Shown here piece after piece: positions 51,000 to 61,042 of a DNA stretch of 64,000 nt. The notes below the pieces were generated by a model, which made no database searches, was not told where the DNA came from, and was given only the letters and a program-made list of their open reading frames with translations. How positions within the stretch are numbered: the first letter of the stretch is position 1; each line of letters begins with the position of its first letter. The DNA comes from Nostoc flagelliforme FACHB-838 (GTDB lineage: Bacteria > Cyanobacteriota > Cyanobacteriia > Cyanobacteriales > Nostocaceae): contig NZ_JACJSI010000010.1 in assembly GCF_014698065.1 (NCBI RefSeq), positions 92,902 to 156,901 on the forward strand. The letters run 5' to 3'. Position numbers and translations under genes: made by a program.

Positions 51000-52500
51000 A
51001 TGGCACCTAATCCAGCAGTTTCAACCTTTCTGATCTTGATGGCAACAATGGTTTTGCGATCGCTGGCTCTTCCCTAGGCAGCTCTGTTAGTAGTGCTGGA
51101 GACATTAACGGCGACGGCTTCGACGACCTAATTATTGGGGCAATAGGTGCCGACCCTAACGGTCAGACGTATGCTGGAGAAAGCTACGTAGTGTTTGGCA
51201 GCAGTAGTGGGTTTGGAGCTAGCCTCAATCTCTCGTCCCTTAATGGCAGTAATGGCTTTGTAATGGACAGAGCTACGTAGTGTTTGGCAAGAGCAGTGGC
51301 TTTGGAGCTAGTCTCAACCTCTCGGACAGTAACAACGGCTTTGTGATCAACGGCATTGCCGCTTATGACCAATCAGGCGGCTCCGTTAGCAGTGCCGGAG
51401 ACATTAATGGCGACGGCTTCGACGACCTAATTATCGGGGCACGTTTTGCTGATGCCAACGGCAATAGTGGTGCTGGTGGGCAGAGCTATGTCATTTTTGG
51501 CTTTAGGACTACGACTATAACTGAGGAAGATACTGCCGTTAACATACTTGCCAGCACCATTTTGAGCAGATATACAGACGTTGATGGCGATACCTTAAGC
51601 ATTAGTGACTTCAGCAACCCTGCTAACGGCACACTGACACTTAATGACAACGGCACTGTTGGAAATCCAAGCGATAACTACTTTACCTACACCCCTAACG
51701 CCAATTACAACGGTACTGACAGCTTTCCTTACACTGTTAATGATGGCAATGGTGGCATTATTACTGGTACTTTTAACTTGAAAGTCAATCCGGTCAATGA
51801 TGCACCTGTAGCCATTGATGATACTGTTACTGCTGTCAAATATATCCCTGTGAGTATCCAAGCAACTACCCTGCTGCCAAACGATCGCGACATCGATAGC
51901 ACTAACCTCACCATTACTGGTGTCAGTGCGGCAGCTCACGGTACGGCGATGCTGAAAAATAACGGCACTCCCAGTAACTCAGCAGATGACTTGATCGTGT
52001 TTACCCCAACTTGCGGGTTTAGTGGTGCGGCTAGCTTTAACTACACTATCACCGATGGTCAACTCACTAGCACTGCTAAAGTTAATGTCCAAGTTGGCGA
52101 TCGCGTTTTAGGTGGCAACGGCAATGATGTCCTCCACGGCACTCTTGGTAATGACTACCTCAATGGCGGCAATGGCAAAGACAACCCTTACGGTGGTAAT
52201 GGCAAAGACACCCTCAATGGCGGCAATGGTAACGACCTCTTGTGCGGTGGTCTTGGTAGCGATATCCTCACAGGTGGTAATGGCAAGGATAAATTTATCT
52301 TCGCTGATGGAGAAGGTATTGATATTATTACCGACTTCTGCAAGGGCAACGATTTGATTGGCTTGTCTGGTGGTCTGACCTTCAATCAACTAAGTTTCAC
52401 TGGTAACAACATCATAGTGGCTGCTACTGATGAAATCTTGGCAACGCTGACTAGCATTAGTACCACAACACTCACTGCCGCTAATTTTACTATTATCTAA
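51000..52500 (+). pseudogene. Broken FG-GAP / Ig-like / RTX calcium-binding surface protein
   Basis: ATG 51000 and the following FG-GAP text ([33 protein letters not shown]) are in different frames. A second break near 51265 (NGFVMDRAT then stop, continuing as [19 protein letters not shown]) removes part of a repeat. From 51280 the frame is open. It gives another FG-GAP unit, two tandem cadherin/VCBS-like domains ([29 protein letters not shown]) and RTX nonapeptides ([30 protein letters not shown]). This looks like a secreted calcium-binding adhesin. With two lesions it is probably not made in full, though a short form from 51280 is conceivable. Confidence 0.75.
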
Positions 52501-52505
52501 ATATT

Positions 52506-52531
52506 AAAGGGAGCAAGACATTGCTCCTTTT
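52506..52531 (+). terminator. Terminator after the FG-GAP/RTX gene
   Basis: GGAGCAA pairs with TTGCTCC around GACA, followed by TTTT, just after the TAA stop. Confidence 0.7.
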
Positions 52532-53139
52532 AAAAACTAATAATTACTATAGAACCAGCTTTATGATCAAATTGACTATAAATTCACAGTTAGTAACAGA
52601 AATTACAAGTGTTTTGTAAGCTATAATTCGACACCTCAACGCCACACTACTCGATTTTCTAAAAGGCTACCTAGTTAAAATTCTGGATAGCAATGCGATC
52701 GCTTCTAAAAATCTTTGTAACAGATGAATTGACTGTAGGGACGTAGATTTGTACGCTTTTACCAAGGCTGTATCAGAAATGTTGTGAAAAGGTATGACTT
52801 GTCAAAGAAAAGGAAAGGAAGCAGGGGGGGGAGAAGCCTATAAATAAATTTATTTGCTCTGAAACCCTCTATTGCTGGAAAATTTTAAAATCCTTCCCCT
52901 AAGAAAGCGCTCCCTGCTTCCCTGCCTCTTTTGATACAGGATGAGAAATCAGAAAAATGATGTGTGCAATTTCAGTATTAAAGCGGAAACAACATAAATT
53001 CACTCACTGAAATTCCGCAATTGCCACCAGGACAACTGCAAAAACGCAGTGTAGCCTTTAACTAGAAAAACAGCATCAGGCAATTGTTAGACAAAATGCC
53101 AACTATCACCACTAAACTTTTATAATATTTGTTGCTCTT
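52532..53139. other. Spacer with one dispersed repeat
   Basis: No gene seen. It contains the minus-strand copy of the second dispersed repeat (52705-52757) and mixed low-complexity sequence around 52800-52920. Confidence 0.45.
52705..52757 (-). repeat. Second dispersed repeat family, copy 3
   Basis: Read on the minus strand it has GCGTACAAATCTACG ... CTACAGTCAATTCATCTGT ... AAAGATTTTTAGAAG, matching 23135-23190 closely and 19742-19795 more loosely. Confidence 0.55.
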
Positions 53140-53319
53140 ATGACTCCGAAACACACCAAAATTAAATTTCCCCTTTGGCAATATCTGAACCAGCCTTTAT
53201 TTAGTAACGAGACTAAATTAGTATTGAATCCCCAACGCTTTGCATTTATCTGGCATCTTCGGCTTCTAGAACGTTGTTGGGCTAAAGAATGTGATGCCAA
53301 AGGGCATCAACAGCATTAG
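53140..53319 (+). CDS. Small 59-residue protein, unknown function
   Basis: ATG 53140 opens a 59-codon frame (MTPKHTKIKFPLWQYLNQPL, then ETKLVLNPQRFAFIWHLRLL). It is basic, with several aromatic residues and Cys-Trp in RCWAKECD. No domain recognised. A Rho-independent terminator follows 23 bases after the stop, which supports a real short transcript. The sequence has the look of a small conserved cyanobacterial protein, but I cannot confirm this. Confidence 0.5.
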   Translation: MTPKHTKIKFPLWQYLNQPLFSNETKLVLNPQRFAFIWHLRLLERCWAKECDAKGHQQH

Positions 53320-53339
53320 CTATTTGAAAACCCGTCAAA

Positions 53340-54179
53340 TTAAGCCTCGTCTACAGAACGAGGCTTTTTGTCGTCAAGTAAAGCACTGACAGTCATATCT
53401 CCTATAACATTAATCGCAGTGCGGCAGCGATCCAGAAACCAGTCTACAGTAACTAGCAAAACAATGTACTGGGTAGGTAAGCCTACAGAAGTGAAAACTA
53501 ATGTCATCGTTACCAGCCCCGCATTGGGAATATTTGCCGCACCTACAGATGCAAAAATCGAGGTAAGGATGACAATTAATTGCTGTCCTAGACTCAGATG
53601 TTGCCCAATTAGTTGGGAAATATACAATGCAGACATTGCTTCATAGAGGGAGGGCAGTGCCAAAACTCAGGGCAATCACAATCAGTTGGATAACATTATT
53701 ATCAACTAATGGCTTAAAATAGCTTCTGGTACAGCATCTTTGAGTATTCTCTAAGCGTCAAGACTCTGAGGAGTTATTTCTCTACTTGTTAGGGTTGTTA
53801 CATTGCTCCAAGTCCCCGGACGCAGTACATTTGCTATGAGAAGTCCCACCAAAATAGCTACGGTAGTATTGGTTAAAAGTAACGCTGCCAACCGCCACCC
53901 GGCTGTACCAGGGATATTAGTAATCATCAAAGTGTGCAGCACCGCTACCAAAATCAGCGGCGTAGCCAAGGCGCAAAGAGCCTTTAGCACCAATTCAACC
54001 GGAATTGCTAAATTATTGATTAAGGTGGCGTTGTTGAGATTGGGGTTCCCCGCACCAAGGGCAATTCCAATGCTGACTGCGGCTACTAGGGCGATGAGAA
54101 TTTGTAATGTGAGAGGGATACGTTACCACCAAGGGTTAGCTTTGGTTGCAGACGAAGTAGTTCTCTCTGTTTCACTCAT
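53340..54179 (-). pseudogene. Broken dicarboxylate/glutamate:cation symporter (SDF family)
   Basis: ATG 54179 starts MSETERTTSSATKANPWW, then TAA at codon 19, then the same frame continues IPLTLQILIALVAAVSIGIALG and KALCALATPLILVAVLHTLM down to 53751. After a further break the text ILKDAVPEAILSPLVDNNVI can be read, followed directly by the C-terminal part [20 protein letters not shown]...[20 protein letters not shown]. Roughly 150-170 residues from the middle are missing. With an internal stop, shifts and a large deletion the gene is dead. It once encoded a Na+- or H+-coupled carboxylate importer. Confidence 0.85.
53342..53369 (+). terminator. Terminator between the small gene and the broken symporter
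   Basis: AAGCCTCGT pairs with ACGAGGCTT around CTACAGA, followed by TTTTG. It serves the plus-strand small gene and overlaps the end of the convergent symporter remnant. Confidence 0.75.
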
Positions 54180-54371
54180 TGGCTACATACGGCTAACTAC
54201 TGTAACTATTAAAACAATACTACTGATAGTGATAATTCCAGAAAAAGAACAGCTTTAATTTTGGGTAAAAACTGTTAATCTAAGATTCCGTTGCTTTGCA
54301 AAATCTAGCTCAAAAGGGTATACCACAAGGTAGGCCCCTAGAGGTATCTTGGCTTGTGGTTGGAGATGCTT

Positions 54372-57002
54372 ATGTCTTTTGTTCCTTTACATATTCACAG
54401 TGACTACAGTCTGCTTGATGGGGCAAGTCAGCTACCAGAGTTGGTAAATCAAGCGATCGCACTGGGGATGAAAGCGATCGCCCTTACCGATCATGGTGTC
54501 ATGTATGGAGCCGTTGAACTGATAAAAATCTGCCGTAGTCAGAATATTAAGCCGATTATCGGCAATGAAATGTATATAATTAACGGCGATATTGAAAAAC
54601 AAGAACGCCGTCCCAAATATCATCAAGTTGTTTTAGCTAAAAATACTAAAGGTTACAAAAATTTAGTTAAATTAACCACAATTTCTCACCTTAAAGGTGT
54701 TCAAGGCAAAGGAATTTTTTCTCGTCCTTGTATTAATAAAGATTTATTAAAACAATATCATGAAGGCTTGATTGTCACCAGTGCTTGTTTGGGTGGAGAA
54801 ATTCCCCAAGCGATTCTCAGTAATAGACCAGATGCAGCCCGGAAAGTTGCTCAGTGGTATAAAGATGTATTTGGTGATGATTATTATCTAGAAATTCAAG
54901 ACCACGGCTCCCAAGAAGACCGAATTGTGAATGTTGAAATAGTTAAAATTGCTAGGGAGCTAGGCATTAAAATTATTGCGACTAATGATTCACATTTTAT
55001 TTCTTGTTTTGATGTTGAAGCCCACGATGCTTTGTTATGTATTCAAACTGGCAAGCTAATTATTGAAGATAAGCGGATGCGTTATAGCGGCACAGAGTAT
55101 CTCAAATCTGGTGAGGAGATGCGGCAGCTATTTCGTGACCATTTGCCGGATGATGTGATCAGCGAAGCGATCGCTACTACTGAAGAAGTCGCCGATAAGG
55201 TCGAGCCTTACCATATTATGGGTGAGCCTCAAATTCCTACACCTCCCATTCCCTCCGGTCATACTGCTGACACTTACGCCGAAGATGTTGCATGGAGTGG
55301 ACTTTTAGAACGCTTAAATCGTAAATCTCGCCAAGAAGTAGATTCCGTCTATAAAGAAAGATTGGAATACGAACTGAAAATGATTCAGCAGATGGGTTTT
55401 TCCAAATACTTTTTAGTTGTTTGGGACTACATTAAATTTGCTAGAGATAATAACATTCCTGTGGGGCCAGGTCGGGGTTCTGCCGCTGGTTCATTAGTCG
55501 CTTATGCAATGCGAATTACTAATATTGACCCCGTACATCATGGGCTACTCTTCGAGCGTTTTTTGAACCCAGAACGGAAATCCATGCCTGATATTGACAC
55601 GGATTTTTGTATTGAACAACGAGATAAAGTGATTGAATATGTCACTGAGAAATATGGTGCAGATAGAGTTGCCCAAATTATTACTTTTAACCGCCTAACT
55701 TCTAAAGCAGTTTTGAAAGATGTCGCCAGAGTATTAAATATTCCCTACGGGGAAGCTGACAAAATGGCGAAATTAATTCCTGTGGTGCGGGGTAAACCAA
55801 CTAAACTCAAGGTGATGATTTCCGCTCAAACTCCAGAACCAGAGTTTAAAGAGAAATATGATAAAGAACCCCATGTTCGACATTGGCTTGATATGGCTAT
55901 GCGAATTGAAGGAACTAACAAAACTTTTGGTGTTCATGCCGCAGGTGTGGTAATTTCTGCCGATCCACTTGATGAAATTGTCCCCTTACAGAAGAATAAT
56001 GACGGTTCTGTAATTACCCAGTATTTCATGGAAGACCTGGAATCAATGGGTTTATTGAAAATGGATTTTCTGGGTTTGCGGAACCTGACGCTGATTCAAA
56101 AGACCGTTGATTTGATTCAAGAAACAAGAGGATATCGGGTTGATCCTGATGAAATTCCGCGCCAGGAAAGAAAAGCCCAAAGGATATTAGCTAAAGGTGA
56201 ACATAGCAGTCTACCAAAAGATGTTCAAAAAACTTATGAATTATTAGAAGCAGGTGAGTTAGAAGGAATATTCCAATTAGAATCTTCTGGGATGCGTCAG
56301 ATCGTGCGAGATTTGAAACCTTCTAATATAGAAGATATTTCTTCAATTTTGGCACTTTATCGACCAGGGCCATTAGATGCAGGGCTAATTCCTAAATTTA
56401 TTAACCGCAAACATGGTCGAGAAAAGATTGATTATCAACACACCGTTCTGGAACCAATATTAGACGAAACTTATGGAATTATGGTCTATCAAGAGCAAAT
56501 CATGAAAATTGCTCAAGATATGGCGGGATATTCTTTAGGACAAGCTGACTTGCTGCGTCGGGCGATGGGTAAAAAGAAAGTTTCTGAGATGCAAAAGCAG
56601 CGAGAAAAATTTGTAGATGGCGCAGCTAAAAATGGTGTTCAGAAAAAGGTTGCAGATGAATTATTTGAGCAAATGTTGAAGTTTGCGGAATATTGTTTAA
56701 GCTATGACACAGAAATATTGACTGTAGAATATGGATTAATGCCGATTGGAGAAATTGTCGAAAAAGGCATTGAATGCAGTATATACAGTGTTGATAAAAA
56801 TGGAAATATTTACACGCAACCTGTGGCACAGTGGCACGATTGCGGACAACAAGAGGTATTTGAATATTGCTTAGAAGATGGTTCAATAATTCGGGCAACA
56901 AAAGATCATAAATTTATGACTCTTGATGGTCAAATGTTGCCAATTGATGAAATATTTGAACGTGAATTAGATTTGATGCGGGTTGAGGGTTTGCCAAATT
57001 GA
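54372..57002 (+). CDS. dnaE: DNA polymerase III alpha subunit, N-terminal half, with split intein
   Basis: ATG 54372 has TGGAG six bases upstream and gives [17 protein letters not shown], the PHP-domain start of DnaE. The 876 residues comprise about 774 extein residues (PHP domain, palm with MPDIDTDFC near residue 405, fingers) and a 102-residue N-terminal intein half. The C-terminal half of the polymerase, with its own intein part, is encoded elsewhere in the genome. The two proteins splice in trans to form the replicative polymerase. The intein joins after ...LKFAEY with Cys1 of [10 protein letters not shown]. Confidence 0.95.
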   Translation: MSFVPLHIHSDYSLLDGASQLPELVNQAIALGMKAIALTDHGVMYGAVELIKICRSQNIKPIIGNEMYIINGDIEKQERRPKYHQVVLAKNTKGYKNLVKLTTISHLKGVQGKGIFSRPCINKDLLKQYHEGLIVTSACLGGEIPQAILSNRPDAARKVAQWYKDVFGDDYYLEIQDHGSQEDRIVNVEIVKIARELGIKIIATNDSHFISCFDVEAHDALLCIQTGKLIIEDKRMRYSGTEYLKSGEEMRQLFRDHLPDDVISEAIATTEEVADKVEPYHIMGEPQIPTPPIPSGHTADTYAEDVAWSGLLERLNRKSRQEVDSVYKERLEYELKMIQQMGFSKYFLVVWDYIKFARDNNIPVGPGRGSAAGSLVAYAMRITNIDPVHHGLLFERFLNPERKSMPDIDTDFCIEQRDKVIEYVTEKYGADRVAQIITFNRLTSKAVLKDVARVLNIPYGEADKMAKLIPVVRGKPTKLKVMISAQTPEPEFKEKYDKEPHVRHWLDMAMRIEGTNKTFGVHAAGVVISADPLDEIVPLQKNNDGSVITQYFMEDLESMGLLKMDFLGLRNLTLIQKTVDLIQETRGYRVDPDEIPRQERKAQRILAKGEHSSLPKDVQKTYELLEAGELEGIFQLESSGMRQIVRDLKPSNIEDISSILALYRPGPLDAGLIPKFINRKHGREKIDYQHTVLEPILDETYGIMVYQEQIMKIAQDMAGYSLGQADLLRRAMGKKKVSEMQKQREKFVDGAAKNGVQKKVADELFEQMLKFAEYCLSYDTEILTVEYGLMPIGEIVEKGIECSIYSVDKNGNIYTQPVAQWHDCGQQEVFEYCLEDGSIIRATKDHKFMTLDGQMLPIDEIFERELDLMRVEGLPN
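56694..56999 (+). other. N-terminal half of the DnaE split intein
   Basis: The 102 codons from Cys1 ([19 protein letters not shown]) to the stop. Block B shows ATKDHKFMT with the TxxH-type His. From memory it differs at a modest number of positions from the N. punctiforme DnaE N-intein. One visible change is Cys50 in QWHDCGQQE, where the well-known version has Arg in QWHDRGEQE. Confidence 0.93.
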
Positions 57003-57094
57003 GAGGAGAAGCAATGAGAATTAGGCATTCTCTACTTGCTATACAAATGAGAGTTAACGAGAATTTCTTAAGTTGATAGTAAGGTTAAATTGCC

Positions 57095-57724
57095 ATGTAT
57101 AGACCAGCTGCTTTTCAAGAAGATAATGTTGATAAATTGATTGCCTTTATGAAAGCGAATAGTTTCGCTACGTTGGTATCGATCCTAGACGGTGTACCTT
57201 ATGCTTCACACGTTCCTCTTGTGATTGCAATGGCAGGGGATACTGTTAAATTAATTGGTCATCTGGCAAAGCAAAATCCTCAATCGCAAGCCCTTGACAC
57301 TGAGTTACTTGCTATCTTCACCGGGGCACACGCTTACATTTCCCCTACCTTGTATGAAAAGCATGAGAGTGTACCGACGTGGAACTATATTGCTGTTCAC
57401 GCCTATGGTATTCCCAAAGTCATCATACTCAATGAGTCCCCAGAATCAATGAACCAAATGATAAACGAGATGATAGATACCTACGAAGTTGACTACAAAT
57501 CGCATTGGCACAGTTTATCTGACGAATTTCGTGAAGGTATGATGAATGGGATTGTGGGATTTGAAATAACTGTTACACGTTTGGAAGGTAAGTACAAGCT
57601 TAGTCAAAACCGAAGCCAAGTTGAGCAGTACAATGTGTCAAGTACACTCCTACAAAGTTCAGATCCGGCTGCTCATGCTGTCGGTGTCCAGATAAAACAA
57701 AACCTTGAAGCGAATGAGTATTAG
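57095..57724 (+). CDS. PaiB-type FMN-binding protein
   Basis: The 209-residue protein MYRPAAFQEDNVDKLIAFMK... has the PaiB family core: FATLVSILDGVPYASHVPLV, GHLAKQNPQ, and IFTGAHAYISPTLYEKHESVPTWNY. It has a split-barrel FMN-binding fold. In Bacillus PaiB is described as a negative regulator; in cyanobacteria the role is unknown. The last base of its TAG stop is the first base of a MITE-like element, so the insertion probably fixed the present C-terminus. Confidence 0.85.
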   Translation: MYRPAAFQEDNVDKLIAFMKANSFATLVSILDGVPYASHVPLVIAMAGDTVKLIGHLAKQNPQSQALDTELLAIFTGAHAYISPTLYEKHESVPTWNYIAVHAYGIPKVIILNESPESMNQMINEMIDTYEVDYKSHWHSLSDEFREGMMNGIVGFEITVTRLEGKYKLSQNRSQVEQYNVSSTLLQSSDPAAHAVGVQIKQNLEANEY

Positions 57725-57827
57725 GGACTTCCAAAAAATAAAACATCCCATTCAAGATAATGATTGTCATTATTTATTAACTGCCCAAAGATTAATTCTT
57801 TGGGACAATTTATTCTTTGGAAGTCCC
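57724..57827. repeat. 104-bp MITE-like element with 17-bp inverted ends
   Basis: Ends GGGACTTCCAAAAAATA and TATTCTTTGGAAGTCCC match at 16 of 17 positions. TTA stands on both sides, compatible with a TA-containing target duplication as in IS630/Tc1 elements. A second, left-truncated copy is at 59104-59172, and a left-end-like piece at 43818-43847. Confidence 0.8.
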
Positions 57828-58159
57828 TTATTCGTAATGCCATCAGCCCTGGATAAACGTTTGCCGAATTCGCCAACAGTGTCTTCGTTATATCTACGCC
57901 ATTTACTATAAATGGGAAGTCAAAAGGGATTTTATACCAAAAAGATGGAATCGCTTTTAACTTAATGTCTTCAGGTAATAAAATTTATATTTTGGCTTAA
58001 TTTGTTAACTAGTAATTTTTGCTGTCTTTAAGATTATAGAATTTTGGCAGGTAAAAACTTCAAATTAAATTCGGTTGTTTTTCGGATTCTTCATGAGTTA
58101 GCCCAATGTTAGGTTTGAGTTCTAACGGTTAGAAAACAAAAATTTTGGAAGTTACACTC
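57828..58159. other. Spacer before the PEP-CTERM gene
   Basis: No gene seen. AT-rich, with no clear regulatory box; the start of the next gene lacks a strong ribosome site. Confidence 0.4.
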
Positions 58160-58951
58160 ATGAATAGCAAGTTTGCTAAACTCTTATTTCCTACAGTAGC
58201 AGGTACTGTTATTGGATTTTCAACAATCCTAGCTTCATTTGGTACAGCATTTGCTTTACAGTCTACAGTTATTACTAGCCCTGTTAAACAGGCAATATCA
58301 AACGTTGTTCTTTATCTTCAAGATAGTTCAGGAAGTTTTATTAAGGTAAAAATAGATAATTTTTCTGCTCTTCCAGAGACTAAAACCTACAATCCCACAA
58401 GCGTTTTGCAAAAGTATCCCAGTTATACACTGGTAGCTTATACGGTTAAAGCCGGAAACAATAAGGGGTCTGGTATGGGATCTGGTGAAGGAGAATTAGT
58501 CATAATTGGTTCAGGAATAAAACAGAGTCAACTGCCAACATATAACACTAGTGATGCAAATACGTATCAATATAAGGCAGTTTATAGCAGTAGCACCGTT
58601 TCTAGTAGTACCACAAACACTAATACTACCAGCACTAGCCCTGCTTTTAGCAGTGACACTACTACTAGTAATAGCAGTACCGACAAAGTTTCTACTAGCA
58701 CTAATACTGTTAGCCCCGAAACTAGTGCTAGCATTCAAACATCAACAGTAAGTGAATCTACAGTTGTTAGTTCTGAAACTGGCGGTAACACTCAATCACC
58801 ACCAGCAAATGAATCTCCTTTTATTAGCTCTAACAATGCTCAAACAACTAAACCAGTATCAGTTCCTGAACCTGGTACTATCACTGCCATAGCCCTATTC
58901 GGTTTAGGCGGTTTATTTACCAAGAAAAAATTAACATCTTCTTCCAAATAG
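58160..58951 (+). CDS. PEP-CTERM-anchored exported protein
   Basis: ATG 58160 gives MNSKFAKLLFPTVAGTVIGF, a signal peptide ending near TAFALQS. About 90 residues of folded domain follow, then a long Ser/Thr/Asn stretch (about 140-225). The end is SVPEPGTITAIALFGLGGLF followed by TKKK, the PEP-CTERM sorting signal (VPEP, hydrophobic helix, basic tail). The protein is therefore exported and processed by an exosortase, which is not in this window. Likely an extracellular or surface-linked glycoprotein; function unknown. Confidence 0.85.
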   Translation: MNSKFAKLLFPTVAGTVIGFSTILASFGTAFALQSTVITSPVKQAISNVVLYLQDSSGSFIKVKIDNFSALPETKTYNPTSVLQKYPSYTLVAYTVKAGNNKGSGMGSGEGELVIIGSGIKQSQLPTYNTSDANTYQYKAVYSSSTVSSSTTNTNTTSTSPAFSSDTTTSNSSTDKVSTSTNTVSPETSASIQTSTVSESTVVSSETGGNTQSPPANESPFISSNNAQTTKPVSVPEPGTITAIALFGLGGLFTKKKLTSSSK

Positions 58952-59103
58952 AACATTTCATTGCATCTAGAAAAATACTAATTTTTCAGTTGGTAATTTA
59001 AATGGTTTTAAATTCAGGGTTTGCTCTCCAAAATACTTTACTAATCACAAATATAATTTTAGGTCTCTTGCATTGCGATCTCAGGGGGCTTTTACTTTTA
59101 ATT

Positions 59104-59172
59104 AATGATTATCATTATTTATTAACTGTCCAAAGATTAATTCTTTGGGACAATTTATTCTTTGGAAGTCCC
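59104..59172. repeat. Left-truncated copy of the 104-bp MITE-like element
   Basis: AATGATTATCATTATTTATT... to CTTTGGAAGTCCC matches 57759-57827 with two or three differences. The left inverted end is missing. Confidence 0.8.
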
Positions 59173-59213
59173 TTGGGCATTTGCGAAAAAGAATATCAAA
59201 AGCGATCGCTCGC

Positions 59214-59249
59214 TTTGAACGCAAATTGGATTTGATCCGGGTCGAGGGG
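59214..59249 (+). pseudogene. Diverged copy of the end of the DnaE N-intein
   Basis: TTTGAACGCAAATTGGATTT... reads FERKLDLIRVEG, against [12 protein letters not shown] at the end of the split intein. The two are identical at about 28 of 34 bases without gaps. It lies on the same strand, 2.2 kb downstream of dnaE. No other intein blocks are present. Confidence 0.7.
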
Positions 59250-59314
59250 ATTGGGGAGACAAGGGGGATAAGGAGAATACCCATGCTTCATCCTCCATGA
59301 CAAATGACTAATGA

Positions 59315-61042
59315 CTAATGACTAATGACTATTTGCGGTTTTCCCCAAAGGATAGTTTCTTGCTTGTAAATGGCAATTCCTGGTTTTGCTCCTTTGGGTT
59401 TGTAAACGTGTTTTGGCTGAGTGTAAACCACTGGCACTTGCTCACTCTGACGGGCGCGACTGTAGTATGCCGCAAGATTAGCTACAAATTGCAAATCAGC
59501 TTCTTCTGCAACAGCACCCGGTTCTAGACGTAGTAACACATGGCTACCTGGAATTTCTTGAGCGTGGAACCATAAGTCATAATCACCTGCTACCCGAAAG
59601 GTCAATTGGTCATTTTGGCGATTGTTACGACCGATTAATACTTCAAAACCATTAGGGGTAAGGTAACGATGAAAGTTGGTACTAGGGGGTTCATTGGCAC
59701 TGCGGCTGCGGTATTCTGGATCTTCTAAATACTTTTGCCCAATCAACTCTTCGCGGATTTCTTCTAAAGCTCGCAAATCTTCTGCTGTTTGGTAGGTGTC
59801 TATCTGAGCGATCGCAGCTTCTACTTGTTCTAAATACTCAATTTCTGTCTGCACTTCCAATAGTAGGGGTTCCACGGCAGCACGAGCGCGTTTGAGCTTT
59901 TGGTGCTGTTTGTAAAGACTTTGGGCATTTTGGACAGCATTTTTATCTGGCTGGAGTGCGATCGCTACTGGCAAATTTGTACCAAAATCTGAAAGGATAA
60001 TTTCTTTCATCCCCGGTTCCCAGTTTTGCAAATGAGCCATCAATAAATCAGCTTTCTGTCGATACTCATCAGCTTGATCTGATTGCTGCAAGCGTGTCTT
60101 AAAGGTTTGAGCTTTATTCCGTAATTTTGTCAGAATATTATTCAATTTCTGACTCAACTGATGGCGCAATTGGGAAAATAACTGTTGGTCAATTTGGTTA
60201 CTGTAGTATTGGTTAAGTAACTGCTGAATATTTTTGACCTTTTCAACCGCACCCCAACCCATTACGGTGTAACCATCTTTTGTACAAGCGGGTTGAAATT
60301 TGCTGGAATCTAAGGCTTGCAGCCATTCTTGCCAACGCTCAAACAGCCGTCGCCAATCGTCGGGGTTGAGAGTATCGGTGGATGTTTCTGGTGCGATATT
60401 TGCTTCTAGTAGCATTAACTCCAGTAGTGCGGCACTCAAGCCTCTATAACTTTTGAGTAATTGCCGCTTGATTGCCCCTGGCACTAGACTTACCCGTTCT
60501 TGCCAACGTTCTTGAGATTCGTTCAAACTGGGGACAGGCCCAGTCAGTTTTGGTGGTGTTTCATAAGGCTGTCCGGTTTGGATGGGACGGACGCTAGATT
60601 GTTGCTGACTGACTTGATGGGCGGCGGTGATAATTATATTGTTAGCGTCGGTGAGAATGACGTTGCTATACTTGCCCATGATTTCTGCATAGACATGATA
60701 CAGGGCGCTTTCTCCAGGACGACGGGCAAATTGCAAATCAATAACCCGCTCCCAAGGTGCGATCGCTTCAATCGCCACTAGTGCCAAACCACCCAATTGG
60801 TGTATTAATTGTTGGCTAAAGGTAAAGGTATCTGGCGATCGCGGTGGTGGATCGCCGATACAAATATGTGTAGCTTGGGGATGCCAGGAAATCTGTAACC
60901 AATCTCGCTGTTCCAGGGTGCGTAATGCCATAGCAATTGTGTAGCGATCGCGCTGGTAGACCTGTTCTAAGCGTGATGGTAGCCAGTTAGCGCGGATTTC
61001 GCTACAAGCAGCTGTGAGAGTGGTAAAGTCAACTGGTTGCAA
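59315..61042 (-). CDS. NFACT family protein (RqcH / Rqc2-like)
   Basis: The 575 residues start at TTG (MQPVDFTTLTAACSEIR); the next ATG would remove conserved sequence. NFACT-N domain with EIMGKYSNVILTDANNIIITA, a long coiled-coil middle (about 290-420), and an NFACT-R domain with GFEVLIGRNNRQNDQLTFRV and DYDLWFHAQEIPGSHV at the end. Homologues bind stalled large ribosomal subunits and add C-terminal alanine tails in ribosome quality control; others bind fibronectin. A ribosome-rescue role is the best guess and would work beside tmRNA. Confidence 0.9.
   Translation of the reverse strand: MQPVDFTTLTAACSEIRANWLPSRLEQVYQRDRYTIAMALRTLEQRDWLQISWHPQATHICIGDPPPRSPDTFTFSQQLIHQLGGLALVAIEAIAPWERVIDLQFARRPGESALYHVYAEIMGKYSNVILTDANNIIITAAHQVSQQQSSVRPIQTGQPYETPPKLTGPVPSLNESQERWQERVSLVPGAIKRQLLKSYRGLSAALLELMLLEANIAPETSTDTLNPDDWRRLFERWQEWLQALDSSKFQPACTKDGYTVMGWGAVEKVKNIQQLLNQYYSNQIDQQLFSQLRHQLSQKLNNILTKLRNKAQTFKTRLQQSDQADEYRQKADLLMAHLQNWEPGMKEIILSDFGTNLPVAIALQPDKNAVQNAQSLYKQHQKLKRARAAVEPLLLEVQTEIEYLEQVEAAIAQIDTYQTAEDLRALEEIREELIGQKYLEDPEYRSRSANEPPSTNFHRYLTPNGFEVLIGRNNRQNDQLTFRVAGDYDLWFHAQEIPGSHVLLRLEPGAVAEEADLQFVANLAAYYSRARQSEQVPVVYTQPKHVYKPKGAKPGIAIYKQETILWGKPQIVISH

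Larger units (their letters stand above)
58952..59314. other. Spacer carrying a MITE copy and an intein-tail remnant
   Basis: No intact gene. It contains 59104-59172 (MITE-like, truncated), 59214-59249 (copy of the dnaE intein end) and TGACTAA heptamers at about 59298-59330. Confidence 0.55.

Noticed and set aside
52108..52389. Overlapping frames on both strands in the RTX repeat region
   Set aside because: Shadows of the glycine/asparagine-rich nonapeptide repeats.
53112..53300. Minus-strand frame opposite the 59-residue gene
   Set aside because: The plus-strand frame has better composition and its own terminator.
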